Shown piece by piece: positions 1 through 6,934 of a stretch of 64,000 bases of DNA; positions within the stretch are counted from its first letter, which is position 1; each line of letters opens with the position of its first letter. The stretch is from assembly GCA_007130605.1 (NCBI GenBank), contig SLSF01000024.1, positions 1 to 64,000 of the forward strand, in the 5' to 3' direction. Both the position numbers and the translations under genes were made by a program. Source of the stretch: Gemmatimonadota bacterium. GTDB taxonomy: Bacteria > Gemmatimonadota > Gemmatimonadetes > Longimicrobiales > Gaopeijiaceae. Under the pieces are notes generated by a model. It had not been told where the DNA came from. It made no database searches and was given only the letters and a program-made list of their open reading frames with translations.

Positions 1-24
1 ATGGTGCGTCGGATGGGGACGACC

Positions 25-42
25 TGTAGCGAATACGCCACT
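25..42. repeat. Decayed copy of the TGTAGCG-N4-CGCTACA palindrome
   Basis: The left half TGTAGCG and the centre AATA are identical to the copy at 40590. The right half reads CGCCACT, with two changes that break the palindrome. It lies 14 bases beyond the stop of the hydrolase gene at 57-878. The rest of bases 1-56 shows no gene. Confidence 0.5.
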
Positions 43-56
43 GTCCGAAGGGGAGG

Positions 57-878
57 CTACAGGAAGGTGAGCTGGGGCGGGCCCCGCTCCCGGCGGAGGG
101 ACTCCAGGTCCAGGAGTTCGGTGGGGTGGTCCTGGGGCACCACCTCGATGAGCCCGGTGAACCCCTCCCTGCGGACCGCCGACTCCACCACCTGGCGCGC
201 CAGCTCCGGCCGGTTGCACTCGCCCGAGAGGTGGGCCAGGAGGATCCCCACGAGCCCCGGATGGAGGAGTTCGCAGGCGAAGCGTGCGGCGGCGGCGTTG
301 GAGAGGTGCCCATGGGACGAGGCGATCCGACCCTGCACCGAGGGTGGATACGGTCCACTCCGAAGGAGCCCCTCGTCGTGATTGGCCTCGAGGATCAGGA
401 GGTGGCATCCCCGGAGGGCATGTCGGATTCCCGCGGTGGGTCGCCCCAGGTCGGTGGCGACCCCCACCCTCAGTCCGGTGGCCGCGCATTCCACCGCCAC
501 CGCCACCGGGTCCACGGCGTCGTGGGCGGTGAGGAAGGGTTCCACCTCCAGCGACCCGATCCGGAAGGTCCGACCGGGGTGGTACTCCCGGATCTCCTCG
601 CCCCCACGAAAGAGGGAGGCGCAGACCTGCAGGGTCCCCTCGGTCATGTAGACCGGAGTTCCGAAGCGACGGGCGAAGACCCCGGCCCCGCGCGTGTGGT
701 CGCCATGCTCGTGGGTGATGACGATGGCGTCGATGGCGCCGGCATCGATTCCGACGGCCTCCAGGCGCCGCTCGACCTGGCGTCCACTGAAGCCCACATC
801 CACCAGGATCGTCGTTTCGCCGGACCGGAGGACAGTGGCATTGCCTCGGCTCCCACTCCCCAACATCGAAACCTTCAT
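57..878 (-). CDS. MBL-fold metallo-hydrolase, YycJ/WalJ-like
   Basis: This is a predicted cytoplasmic metallo-beta-lactamase-fold hydrolase of 273 residues. The N-terminus MKVSMLGSGSRGN followed by THEHGDH (His56, His58, Asp60, His61) is typical of the YycJ/WalJ/VicX subgroup. Later His residues in FLTAHDA and SSHGHLS can complete a two-metal site. Family members include exonuclease-like proteins and proteins linked to cell-wall signalling; the substrate here cannot be told from sequence. Start ATG 878 overlaps the upstream stop as ATGA, so the longer open frame reaching 2030 is not used. It is the last gene of a four-gene minus-strand operon behind a receiver protein and two sugar-nucleotide enzymes. 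The subgroup is fairly sure and the role is open. Confidence 0.88.
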   Translation of the reverse strand: MKVSMLGSGSRGNATVLRSGETTILVDVGFSGRQVERRLEAVGIDAGAIDAIVITHEHGDHTRGAGVFARRFGTPVYMTEGTLQVCASLFRGGEEIREYHPGRTFRIGSLEVEPFLTAHDAVDPVAVAVECAATGLRVGVATDLGRPTAGIRHALRGCHLLILEANHDEGLLRSGPYPPSVQGRIASSHGHLSNAAAARFACELLHPGLVGILLAHLSGECNRPELARQVVESAVRREGFTGLIEVVPQDHPTELLDLESLRRERGPPQLTFL

Positions 879-2152
879 CCCACCACCGGCCCGTGCGTCC
901 GTTCCCAGAGGCGGGTGAGGAGCTCCCGCATGGGCTCCCGAAGGGTCCGGTCGCGCCGTGCCATGGCACGCTCCGCCGCCTCCAGGAATCGATCCAGGTG
1001 GAAGGGGACGAGTCGGTCGCCGGTCCCCCAGGAGAAGGGAGGGACCCATCCCGGAGGCATCCGCCCCCCGAAGACATTGCTCCCGGCCCCCACCAGGGTC
1101 CCGGTGTTCAGGAGGGTGCCGATTCCGGTTTTCACATGGTCGCCGAGAAAGACTCCCACCTTCAGGAGGCCCGTGTCCACCGTCCGGTCGTTTCCCACCT
1201 CGACCCGCACCGGGCTGTAATTGTTCTTCAGGTCGGAATTGGTGGTCCCGGCCCCCAGGTTCACCCATCGCCCCACCAGCGCGTGCCCCAGGTACCCGTC
1301 GTGGGCCTTGTTGGAGTAGCCGAGGATCACCGAGTCCGAGATCTCCCCCCGGAGCTTGCAGCGGGGGCCGATGGAGCCCCCCCCGATCCGCCCGCCGAAG
1401 AGGGTGGAGTCCCCACCGACCCACGCCGGCCCGGCCAGGTGGGTGAAGGGGTCGAGCCGGACCCCCGACTCCAGGTGGATGGGACCCTCCCGGGTGTCGA
1501 GGGCCACCTGGGGCGCGATCTGGATGCCGTCTCCCCCCAGTGTCACCGGATGCTCCCCCAGGACCTCCGATTCGGGATGCCTGGGGAGGTGTCCGAGGCG
1601 GGCCAGGTCGTCGGCGATCTGTCGGGCATTCCGGTTCACCAGATCCCAGGGCGCGTCCAGGAGGATTCCATCGACTCGGATCGCCTCGTCGGGGAGGCCG
1701 TCGTCGGCCGAGGGAAGGGTGGGGTGCCCGTCCCGTTCCGGCGGGAGGGTTCCCGGCGGAAGGAGCCATCCCACCCCCACCGGGGGAGTCGTCTCGAGGA
1801 AGATCGGTCGGGGGCGCGGCCCGGTGTCCCCCGACGCACTGCCGGGGGCCTTCCTCAGGGGAGGTGGAGGCGCCGCGTCGGTGGGGACGAAGCGGCTGGA
1901 GAGGGCGACGCACCAGTGGGAGGAGGGGGCGTCGTCCGACTCCATGGGGGTCACGGTGGGGGCCCCATCCTCGAAGTAACCCACGAGGCTCCGGGGCACG
2001 AGCGAAGCCGTGGCGTCCCGTCCCAGCCATTCCTCGAGGCGCACCCTCATGAGGCGGGTGCCGAAGAGGAGTTCTCCCAGGGGGCGGGTTTCGGCGAAGG
2101 GGCTCCAGCGCTGCCGCCCGTCATCTTCGAGGAGTCGAAAGTCGAGGGTCAT
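875..2152 (-). CDS. GlmU-like sugar nucleotidyltransferase with left-handed beta-helix domain
   Basis: The product has 425 residues. The N-terminal part (MTLDFRLLEDDGRQRWSPF onward) resembles the sugar nucleotidyltransferase N-terminal family (PF13562, NTP_transf_4). The second half, from about residue 215, is a hexapeptide-repeat beta-helix containing NLGAGTTNSDLKNNYSPV, a signature remembered from Bacteroidota GlmU-like proteins. It probably transfers a nucleotide to, or acylates, a sugar-1-phosphate; the exact sugar is unknown. It is not a canonical GlmU because the usual Rossmann signature LAAGxGTRM is absent. Start ATG 2152 overlaps the stop of the guanylyltransferase (ATGA), and its own stop overlaps the next gene (ATGA at 878-875), so the three genes are translationally coupled. 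That suggests a shared role in making cell-surface polysaccharide precursors. Confidence 0.82.
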   Translation of the reverse strand: MTLDFRLLEDDGRQRWSPFAETRPLGELLFGTRLMRVRLEEWLGRDATASLVPRSLVGYFEDGAPTVTPMESDDAPSSHWCVALSSRFVPTDAAPPPPLRKAPGSASGDTGPRPRPIFLETTPPVGVGWLLPPGTLPPERDGHPTLPSADDGLPDEAIRVDGILLDAPWDLVNRNARQIADDLARLGHLPRHPESEVLGEHPVTLGGDGIQIAPQVALDTREGPIHLESGVRLDPFTHLAGPAWVGGDSTLFGGRIGGGSIGPRCKLRGEISDSVILGYSNKAHDGYLGHALVGRWVNLGAGTTNSDLKNNYSPVRVEVGNDRTVDTGLLKVGVFLGDHVKTGIGTLLNTGTLVGAGSNVFGGRMPPGWVPPFSWGTGDRLVPFHLDRFLEAAERAMARRDRTLREPMRELLTRLWERTHGPVVG

Positions 2153-3270
2153 GGTTCTTCCGATGGGTTGGGGTCGGATGGGAGGTGGGGTGTCGCCCTG
2201 CCAGCCGCGCGCCGCACGCCTTCCGGGAGGGCATCCAGGAGCGTCTTCCACTCCGGGGCCCGGGAGCGGGGTGCCACCACCGTGACACCTGAAGCACGCA
2301 CCACCACCAGGTCGTCGACTCCCCAGAGGACCACCGGGCCGTCGTCACTCCAGGTGACATTGCCCCGCGCATCGACGGGATGGCCCCCTCCATGGATCAC
2401 ATTCCCCCGGGCGTCCCGCGAGGCGATCCGGGCCAGCGCATCCCAGTTCCCCACGTCGTCCCACTCGAAGGTCGCTTCCACGGTGGCGACCCGGTCACTC
2501 CGCTCCAGCACCGCCTCATCCACGGAGATGGGATCGACGGCGTCGAAGAAGGGGGTCGGGTCGTCCTGGTCCAGGAGGGGGAGATGGGGGCCGATCTCGG
2601 GGCTCAGGCGCGCCACCTCCTCCAGGAAGTGGGCGGCGCCCCAGATGAAGATGCCCGAATTCCACTGGTGCCCCGCTTCCAGGTAACGGGTGGCAGTGGC
2701 CCCGTCGGGCTTCTCGTGGAAGGCGGCGACCTTCCGGACCCGGAACCCCGGCTCCTCGGCGAGGGCGTCGCCTCGCTCGATCCAGCCATAGCCGGTTTCC
2801 GGCCGGGTGGGCGGGATCGAGACGGTGAGGAGGGTGCCCGAACGGGCGGCGAAGGACGCCGCCTTCGCCAGGAGTCCCGCGAAGGCACCAGTGGGCCGGA
2901 TTGCGTGATCGGAGTGAAGGGAGATGAGGACGGCGCCGGGATCCTCGCGCGCCATGCGGGCGGCGGCCCAGGTCAGCACCGGCCCTGTGCCCCGGGCGGC
3001 CGGCTCGATCCAGTACGCGGAGTCCGGGAGCTCCGGAAGGGCCTCCCCGATGGGTTCCCGGAGGTGCGAGCCGGCGAGGATTCGGATCCGCTCCACCGGG
3101 ACGATGCGAAGGGCCCGCTCCAACGTCTCCACGATGAGGGGCCGGTCCGAAGCCAGCGGCAGGAGCTGCTTCGGTCGGGCGGGAGTACTCGCCGGCCAGA
3201 AGCGGGAGCCGATGCCCCCCGCCAGGATGACGACGGTGGTGGGCGGTGTTTCGGAGTCAGGACTGGCCAA
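2149..3270 (-). CDS. manC: Mannose-1-phosphate guanylyltransferase
   Basis: This enzyme makes GDP-mannose from GTP and mannose-1-phosphate for surface glycans. The nucleotidyltransferase signature LAGGIGSRFWPAS lies at residues 16-28, followed by KQLLPL, and the length of 373 residues fits the single-domain form without a fused phosphomannose isomerase. LEEVARLSPEI and EWDDVGNWDAL are also typical of the family. The start is TTG at 3270, which overlaps the end of the upstream receiver gene by 14 bases; no ATG lies close by and the Shine-Dalgarno is weak, so the exact start is less certain than the gene. It is coupled downstream to the GlmU-like gene. Bacterial homologues are also named manA, rfbM or cpsB by context. 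Confidence 0.92.
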   Translation of the reverse strand: MASPDSETPPTTVVILAGGIGSRFWPASTPARPKQLLPLASDRPLIVETLERALRIVPVERIRILAGSHLREPIGEALPELPDSAYWIEPAARGTGPVLTWAAARMAREDPGAVLISLHSDHAIRPTGAFAGLLAKAASFAARSGTLLTVSIPPTRPETGYGWIERGDALAEEPGFRVRKVAAFHEKPDGATATRYLEAGHQWNSGIFIWGAAHFLEEVARLSPEIGPHLPLLDQDDPTPFFDAVDPISVDEAVLERSDRVATVEATFEWDDVGNWDALARIASRDARGNVIHGGGHPVDARGNVTWSDDGPVVLWGVDDLVVVRASGVTVVAPRSRAPEWKTLLDALPEGVRRAAGRATPHLPSDPNPSEEP

Positions 3271-3661
3271 GGATCTCGTCCACCCGTTTCAGGAGCTTCC
3301 TGGGGGAAAATGGCTTGGTGACGAAGTCGGCGGCGCCCAGGGCGAAGGCGCGGGTTCGGTCCGCGTCCTGCCCCTTTGCGGTGAGCACGATGACCGGGAG
3401 ACCCTGTCGGGAGGGGAGGCCCCGGATCCCTTCCAGGAGCTCGAGGCCGTTGAGCTCCGGCATGAGAAGGTCGGTGAGGACCATGTCGTAGGGATTCGGC
3501 CCTTCGAGCCGTTCCATCGCCTCGACCCCGGAATGGACCACGTCGACCCGAAAGCCCGCCGTCTCGAGGATCGTGACGAGGATCCGCCGGATATGGGGCT
3601 CGTCTTCCGCCACCAGGAGGCGGAGCGATCCGGCGGGGCGGGGCGGGGTGACCTGCGCCAT
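3257..3661 (-). CDS. Single-domain response regulator (CheY-like receiver)
   Basis: The product is a stand-alone receiver domain of 134 residues with no DNA-binding or enzymatic output. The acidic pair Glu19-Asp20, phospho-acceptor Asp64 (in VLTDLLMPE), Thr94 (in IVLTAKG) and Lys116 (in VTKPFSP) are all present, so it should be phosphorylatable. ATG 3661 is chosen because the domain begins just after it and because a promoter-like sequence at 3756-3784 would start transcription downstream of the alternative start at 3784. It opens the operon with manC, the GlmU-like gene and the YycJ-like hydrolase. Its kinase is not in the operon; the nearest kinase gene is at 5738 on the other strand. Confidence 0.93.
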   Translation of the reverse strand: MAQVTPPRPAGSLRLLVAEDEPHIRRILVTILETAGFRVDVVHSGVEAMERLEGPNPYDMVLTDLLMPELNGLELLEGIRGLPSRQGLPVIVLTAKGQDADRTRAFALGAADFVTKPFSPRKLLKRVDEILGQS

Positions 3662-3755
3662 GGAAGCTCGGAAGGTAGTGGTGGGTCGGCGGTTGCATCC
3701 GGAGGCTCCCGGCCGGTCGAAGCCCCCGGGCGTCGCTCCTTCGGAATCGGGCGGG

Positions 3756-3784
3756 AACCTACGCCGCAGGGGGTGTAAAGTCAA
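3756..3784 (-). promoter_or_regulatory. Putative sigma-70-type promoter for the receiver-manC operon
   Basis: Reading the minus strand, TTGACT (3784-3779) is followed after 17 bases by TAGGTT (3761-3756). The predicted transcript start near 3749 lies about 88 bases before the receiver start. It is back to back with the plus-strand promoter at 3806. Confidence 0.5.
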
Positions 3785-3805
3785 GAAATCCGGGGCCTTT
3801 CCGGG

Positions 3806-3835
3806 TTGACATTACCTCGGTGAATCGGGTACCGT
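3806..3835 (+). promoter_or_regulatory. Putative sigma-70-type promoter for lipoprotein-serS
   Basis: A perfect -35 box TTGACA (3806-3811) is followed after 18 bases by TACCGT (3830-3835). The first gene downstream starts at 3876 or 3894. Confidence 0.5.
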
Positions 3836-3875
3836 TCATCCTTCACCATTCCTGAAGCTTCCTTCGGAGTCCACT

Positions 3876-4433
3876 GTGGCGAATCCCCGTAGCATGTGCG
3901 CCCTCATCCTGGTCGTCATGGCCGTGGCGGCGTGTGGCGACGACCCCTTCCAGGTGCGGTGGGAGGAGAACCTGCGCGAGCGGGTTCTCTACTCGCTCGA
4001 CCGCGACGAGCGAAATCGGCCCGCCGGCTTCGAGATGCTCACCGGAAACACCGTGATCATCGAGGGGCCCGGCGCCATCGGCCAGTGGGACTTCGCCCTG
4101 GACCGATCCGACGGCGTACTCGCCCTCTATCCCCCACGGGCCTTCGGTGTGACCTCGAACGCCGGGATCGCCCCCATTCCCGGGGCGGATTTCGACGAAG
4201 TCCGTGAGGCACCCGCAGACACCCTGGCGTACCGGACCCGGGACCCGGTTCCCCTTGAGGCCGGAACCGTCTACGTGATCCGCACCCGGGAGCAGCAGGG
4301 CTCTTTCGGTCGCCGGTGCCGCTACTATGGAAAGCTGGAGGCCGTCGAGATCGATTCGGAGGGAGGGGTCTTCCGATTCGTCTTCGATACCAGCCCCGAC
4401 TGCAACAACCGCAGCCTCGTTCCCCCGACCTGA
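3876..4433 (+). CDS. Hypothetical lipoprotein
   Basis: The product has 185 residues from GTG 3876, or 179 from ATG 3894 in the same frame; the choice does not affect the mature protein. A hydrophobic signal ending in the lipobox VAAC (Cys20 from the GTG start) predicts a lipid-anchored exported protein. The mature part is mixed and soluble-looking, with Cys162 and Cys176 in the C-terminal third (RRCRYY and SPDCNN by local context; exact numbers approximate) that could form a disulfide. No known domain was recognised. It lies between a good promoter and serS, whose start is only 8 bases downstream of its stop, so the two are probably co-transcribed. Confidence 0.85.
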   Translation: MANPRSMCALILVVMAVAACGDDPFQVRWEENLRERVLYSLDRDERNRPAGFEMLTGNTVIIEGPGAIGQWDFALDRSDGVLALYPPRAFGVTSNAGIAPIPGADFDEVREAPADTLAYRTRDPVPLEAGTVYVIRTREQQGSFGRRCRYYGKLEAVEIDSEGGVFRFVFDTSPDCNNRSLVPPT

Positions 4434-4441
4434 CGAACTCG

Positions 4442-5719
4442 ATGCTCGACATCAAGGCGCTCCGAGAGGACCCCGACCACTTCCGAAGGGCCCTCCGGGT
4501 CAGGGGCGAGGCGGGCAATCACCAGGCCGTGGACCGGATCCTGGAGCTCGATCAGGGGCGGCGTGCTGCCATCACCGAGGCCGACGAGCTGAAGGCGCGG
4601 CGCAACTCGGTTTCCCGCACCATCGGAGAGCGGAAGCGGGCCGGCGAGGATGCCTCCGACCTCATCGCCGAAATGCGGGAGGTGGGCGCCCGGATCGCCG
4701 AACTCGACGGGAGGGTCGCCGAGGCCGATGCCGAGATCGGAACCCTCCTGCTCGAGACGCCGAACCTCCCCCTCGAGGAAGTGCCCGAGGGAGACGAATC
4801 GGCCAATGTGGAGCTCCGGCAGGTGGGGACGCCGCTTCGCCATCCCTTCGATGCCCGTCCCCACTGGGAGCTGGGCGAGGCCCTGGGCATCCTCGATCTC
4901 GCCCGCGGGGCGAAGGTGTCCGGTTCGGGTTTCCCGGTCCTCCGGGGCGCGGGAGCCCGTCTCCAGCGCGTGCTCATCGAGTGGATGCTCGAGATCCATG
5001 TGCGGGAGCATGGCTACGAGGAGCTCCATGTCCCCTACCTGGTCACCGGCGACGCACTCACCGGCACCGGTCAGCTCCCGAAGTTCTCCGACGAGTCGTG
5101 GGTCACGAGCCGGGACGACCTCTGGCTCATTCCCACCGCCGAGGTACCGGTGACGAATCTCCGCCGGGACGAGATCATCCGCGCGGGCGAGCTCCCCCTC
5201 CGCTACACGGCGTGCTCTCCCTGCTTCAGGAGGGAGGCGGGCGCCGCGGGAAAGGACACCCGGGGACTCCTCCGGGTGCACCAGTTCGACAAGGTGGAGC
5301 TCGTCCGCTTCGAGACCCCGGAGCGGAGCCGGGAGGCCCTCGAGGAACTCACCGCCGAGGCGGAAACGATCCTGGAGCGGCTGGGACTCACCTGGCGGGT
5401 GCTCCGGCTCGCCGCAGGAGACCTTGGGTTCGCGGCGGCCATGACCTACGACATCGAGGTCTGGGCCCCCGGGGTCGAGCAGTGGCTCGAGGTGTCGTCG
5501 TGCACCACCTTCACCGACTACCAGGCCCGGCGGGCGAATATCCGGTACCGCCCGGCCCCCGGAGAGAAGGCCCGATTCCCCCACACCCTGAACGGCTCCG
5601 CCCTGGCACTCCCCAGGCTGATGGTGGCGCTTCTGGAGACCTACCAGCAGGAAGACGGGTCGGTGATCATTCCCGAGGTGCTTCGCGCCCGGATGGGCTC
5701 CGAACACCTCATGGCCTGA
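4442..5719 (+). CDS. serS: Serine--tRNA ligase
   Basis: This class II synthetase charges tRNA-Ser. At 425 residues it has the expected length. The N-terminal half-coil (about residues 30-105, rich in Glu, Arg and Ala) is the long antiparallel tRNA-binding arm. The catalytic core carries motif 2 (FRREAGAAGKDTRGLLRVHQF) and motif 3 near LNGSALALPRLMVALLE. ATG 4442 begins the usual MLDIKALREDP. It follows the lipoprotein by 8 bases and precedes a histidine kinase gene by 18 bases. No T-box-like leader is possible in this spacing. Confidence 0.98.
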   Translation: MLDIKALREDPDHFRRALRVRGEAGNHQAVDRILELDQGRRAAITEADELKARRNSVSRTIGERKRAGEDASDLIAEMREVGARIAELDGRVAEADAEIGTLLLETPNLPLEEVPEGDESANVELRQVGTPLRHPFDARPHWELGEALGILDLARGAKVSGSGFPVLRGAGARLQRVLIEWMLEIHVREHGYEELHVPYLVTGDALTGTGQLPKFSDESWVTSRDDLWLIPTAEVPVTNLRRDEIIRAGELPLRYTACSPCFRREAGAAGKDTRGLLRVHQFDKVELVRFETPERSREALEELTAEAETILERLGLTWRVLRLAAGDLGFAAAMTYDIEVWAPGVEQWLEVSSCTTFTDYQARRANIRYRPAPGEKARFPHTLNGSALALPRLMVALLETYQQEDGSVIIPEVLRARMGSEHLMA

Positions 5720-5737
5720 AGCCCGGAGCGCGGCGGA

Positions 5738-6934
5738 ATGCGGAGAGGACGCTGGTCCCTGGCCCTCGCGGTCCTCTTCATGGCCCTCCTGGGGTGGTAC
5801 CTCGTCTACACCGAACAGATCATCCGAGCGGTCCGGGCCGACAGCGCGACCCTCGCCCAGCTCTCGGCCGAGGTCCAGGCCGGAATGGCCGATCCCGACA
5901 CTGAGGTGGGAGCGGAGGCGGTGGGGCTCCTGGTCCGCCTCCAGACCATCATCCTGGAGTCGGGGATCCCCCTCATTCTCATGGTGCCCCAGGACTCGGT
6001 GATCGATGCGGTGAACCTCCCCTTCGACGCCGATCTCACCACTCCGGAGGGACAGGAGCGGGTTCGGGCATACGCCGAGCGTCTCGCCCTCCGGAATCCC
6101 CCGGTGGGGGACCCCGAGGTGAACATGATCTACTTCGGGGACTCGCCGGACCTGCAGCGGCTCCGGTGGATCCCCTGGCTCCAGGTGGGAGGGCTCCTCC
6201 TTCTCGGCCTCATCGCCGTTCTCGTGGTCCGTTCCCAGCGGAGGGCCGAGGCGGATCGGGCCTGGACCGCCATGGCGCGCGAGCTCGCCCACCAGCTCGG
6301 TACCCCCATCTCGTCGCTCAAGGGGTGGCTCGAGGTCCTCCGTCTCCCCCCGGCGGAACGACCCGGTGACTTCGACGACCCGGCGGTGGCGGGGGAGATC
6401 GGCGAGGACGTGGTCCGCCTGGAGCGGGTGAGCCGGCGTTTCGAACTCATCGGGCGAGACACCAGGCTGGTGCCCATGGAGCTGGGAGAGGTCCTGGTGG
6501 AGGTGGAGGAGTACCTTCGCTCCCGGCTGCCCCGCCTGGGCAATGGTCCCGAGCTTCGTACCGAGGTGGAGTCGCCCCTCCCACCGGTGATGGGCAACGA
6601 GGTGCTCCTCTCCTGGGCCTTCGAGAACCTGGTGAAGAACGCCCTCGATGCTCTCGGGGGAGGGGGGGGGACGATCGTGCTCAGGGGGTTCCATCGGGAG
6701 CCCGATTGGGTCACTCTTCAGGTCGAGGATTCGGGGCCGGGGATCGAACCGGGGATCCGGGACCGGCTCTTCGAACCCGGAATCACGACGAAGAGTGGGG
6801 GGTGGGGGGTCGGGCTGTCGCTGACCCGGCGGATTATCGAGCGGATTCACGACGGGCGGATCGAGGTCCTCCGGAGTGGGTCCAGCGGGACGGTCTTCCA
6901 GATCCGCCTGCCCGTTGCAAGGGAGAAGCAGTGA
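5738..6934 (+). CDS. Membrane sensor histidine kinase
   Basis: The product has 398 residues. A membrane helix near residues 6-24 and a second near 148-166 enclose a sensor region of about 120 residues outside the membrane, which was not recognised. The cytoplasmic part has the H-box ARELAHQLGTPISSLKG with phospho-acceptor His185, the N-box FENLVKNALDAL, and the ATP-lid motifs VEDSGPGIEP and GWGVGLSL. No HAMP domain was recognised. It has no receiver gene beside it. It is followed by pcrA with a GTGA overlap and preceded by serS, an unusual address for a sensor. The single-domain receiver at 3257-3661 is the closest candidate partner, but that is only inference. Confidence 0.93.
   Translation: MRRGRWSLALAVLFMALLGWYLVYTEQIIRAVRADSATLAQLSAEVQAGMADPDTEVGAEAVGLLVRLQTIILESGIPLILMVPQDSVIDAVNLPFDADLTTPEGQERVRAYAERLALRNPPVGDPEVNMIYFGDSPDLQRLRWIPWLQVGGLLLLGLIAVLVVRSQRRAEADRAWTAMARELAHQLGTPISSLKGWLEVLRLPPAERPGDFDDPAVAGEIGEDVVRLERVSRRFELIGRDTRLVPMELGEVLVEVEEYLRSRLPRLGNGPELRTEVESPLPPVMGNEVLLSWAFENLVKNALDALGGGGGTIVLRGFHREPDWVTLQVEDSGPGIEPGIRDRLFEPGITTKSGGWGVGLSLTRRIIERIHDGRIEVLRSGSSGTVFQIRLPVAREKQ

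Noticed and set aside
3662-3784. Longer receiver protein starting at 3784
   Set aside because: The extra 41 residues are Pro/Arg-rich without domain match and the proposed promoter overlaps this stretch.
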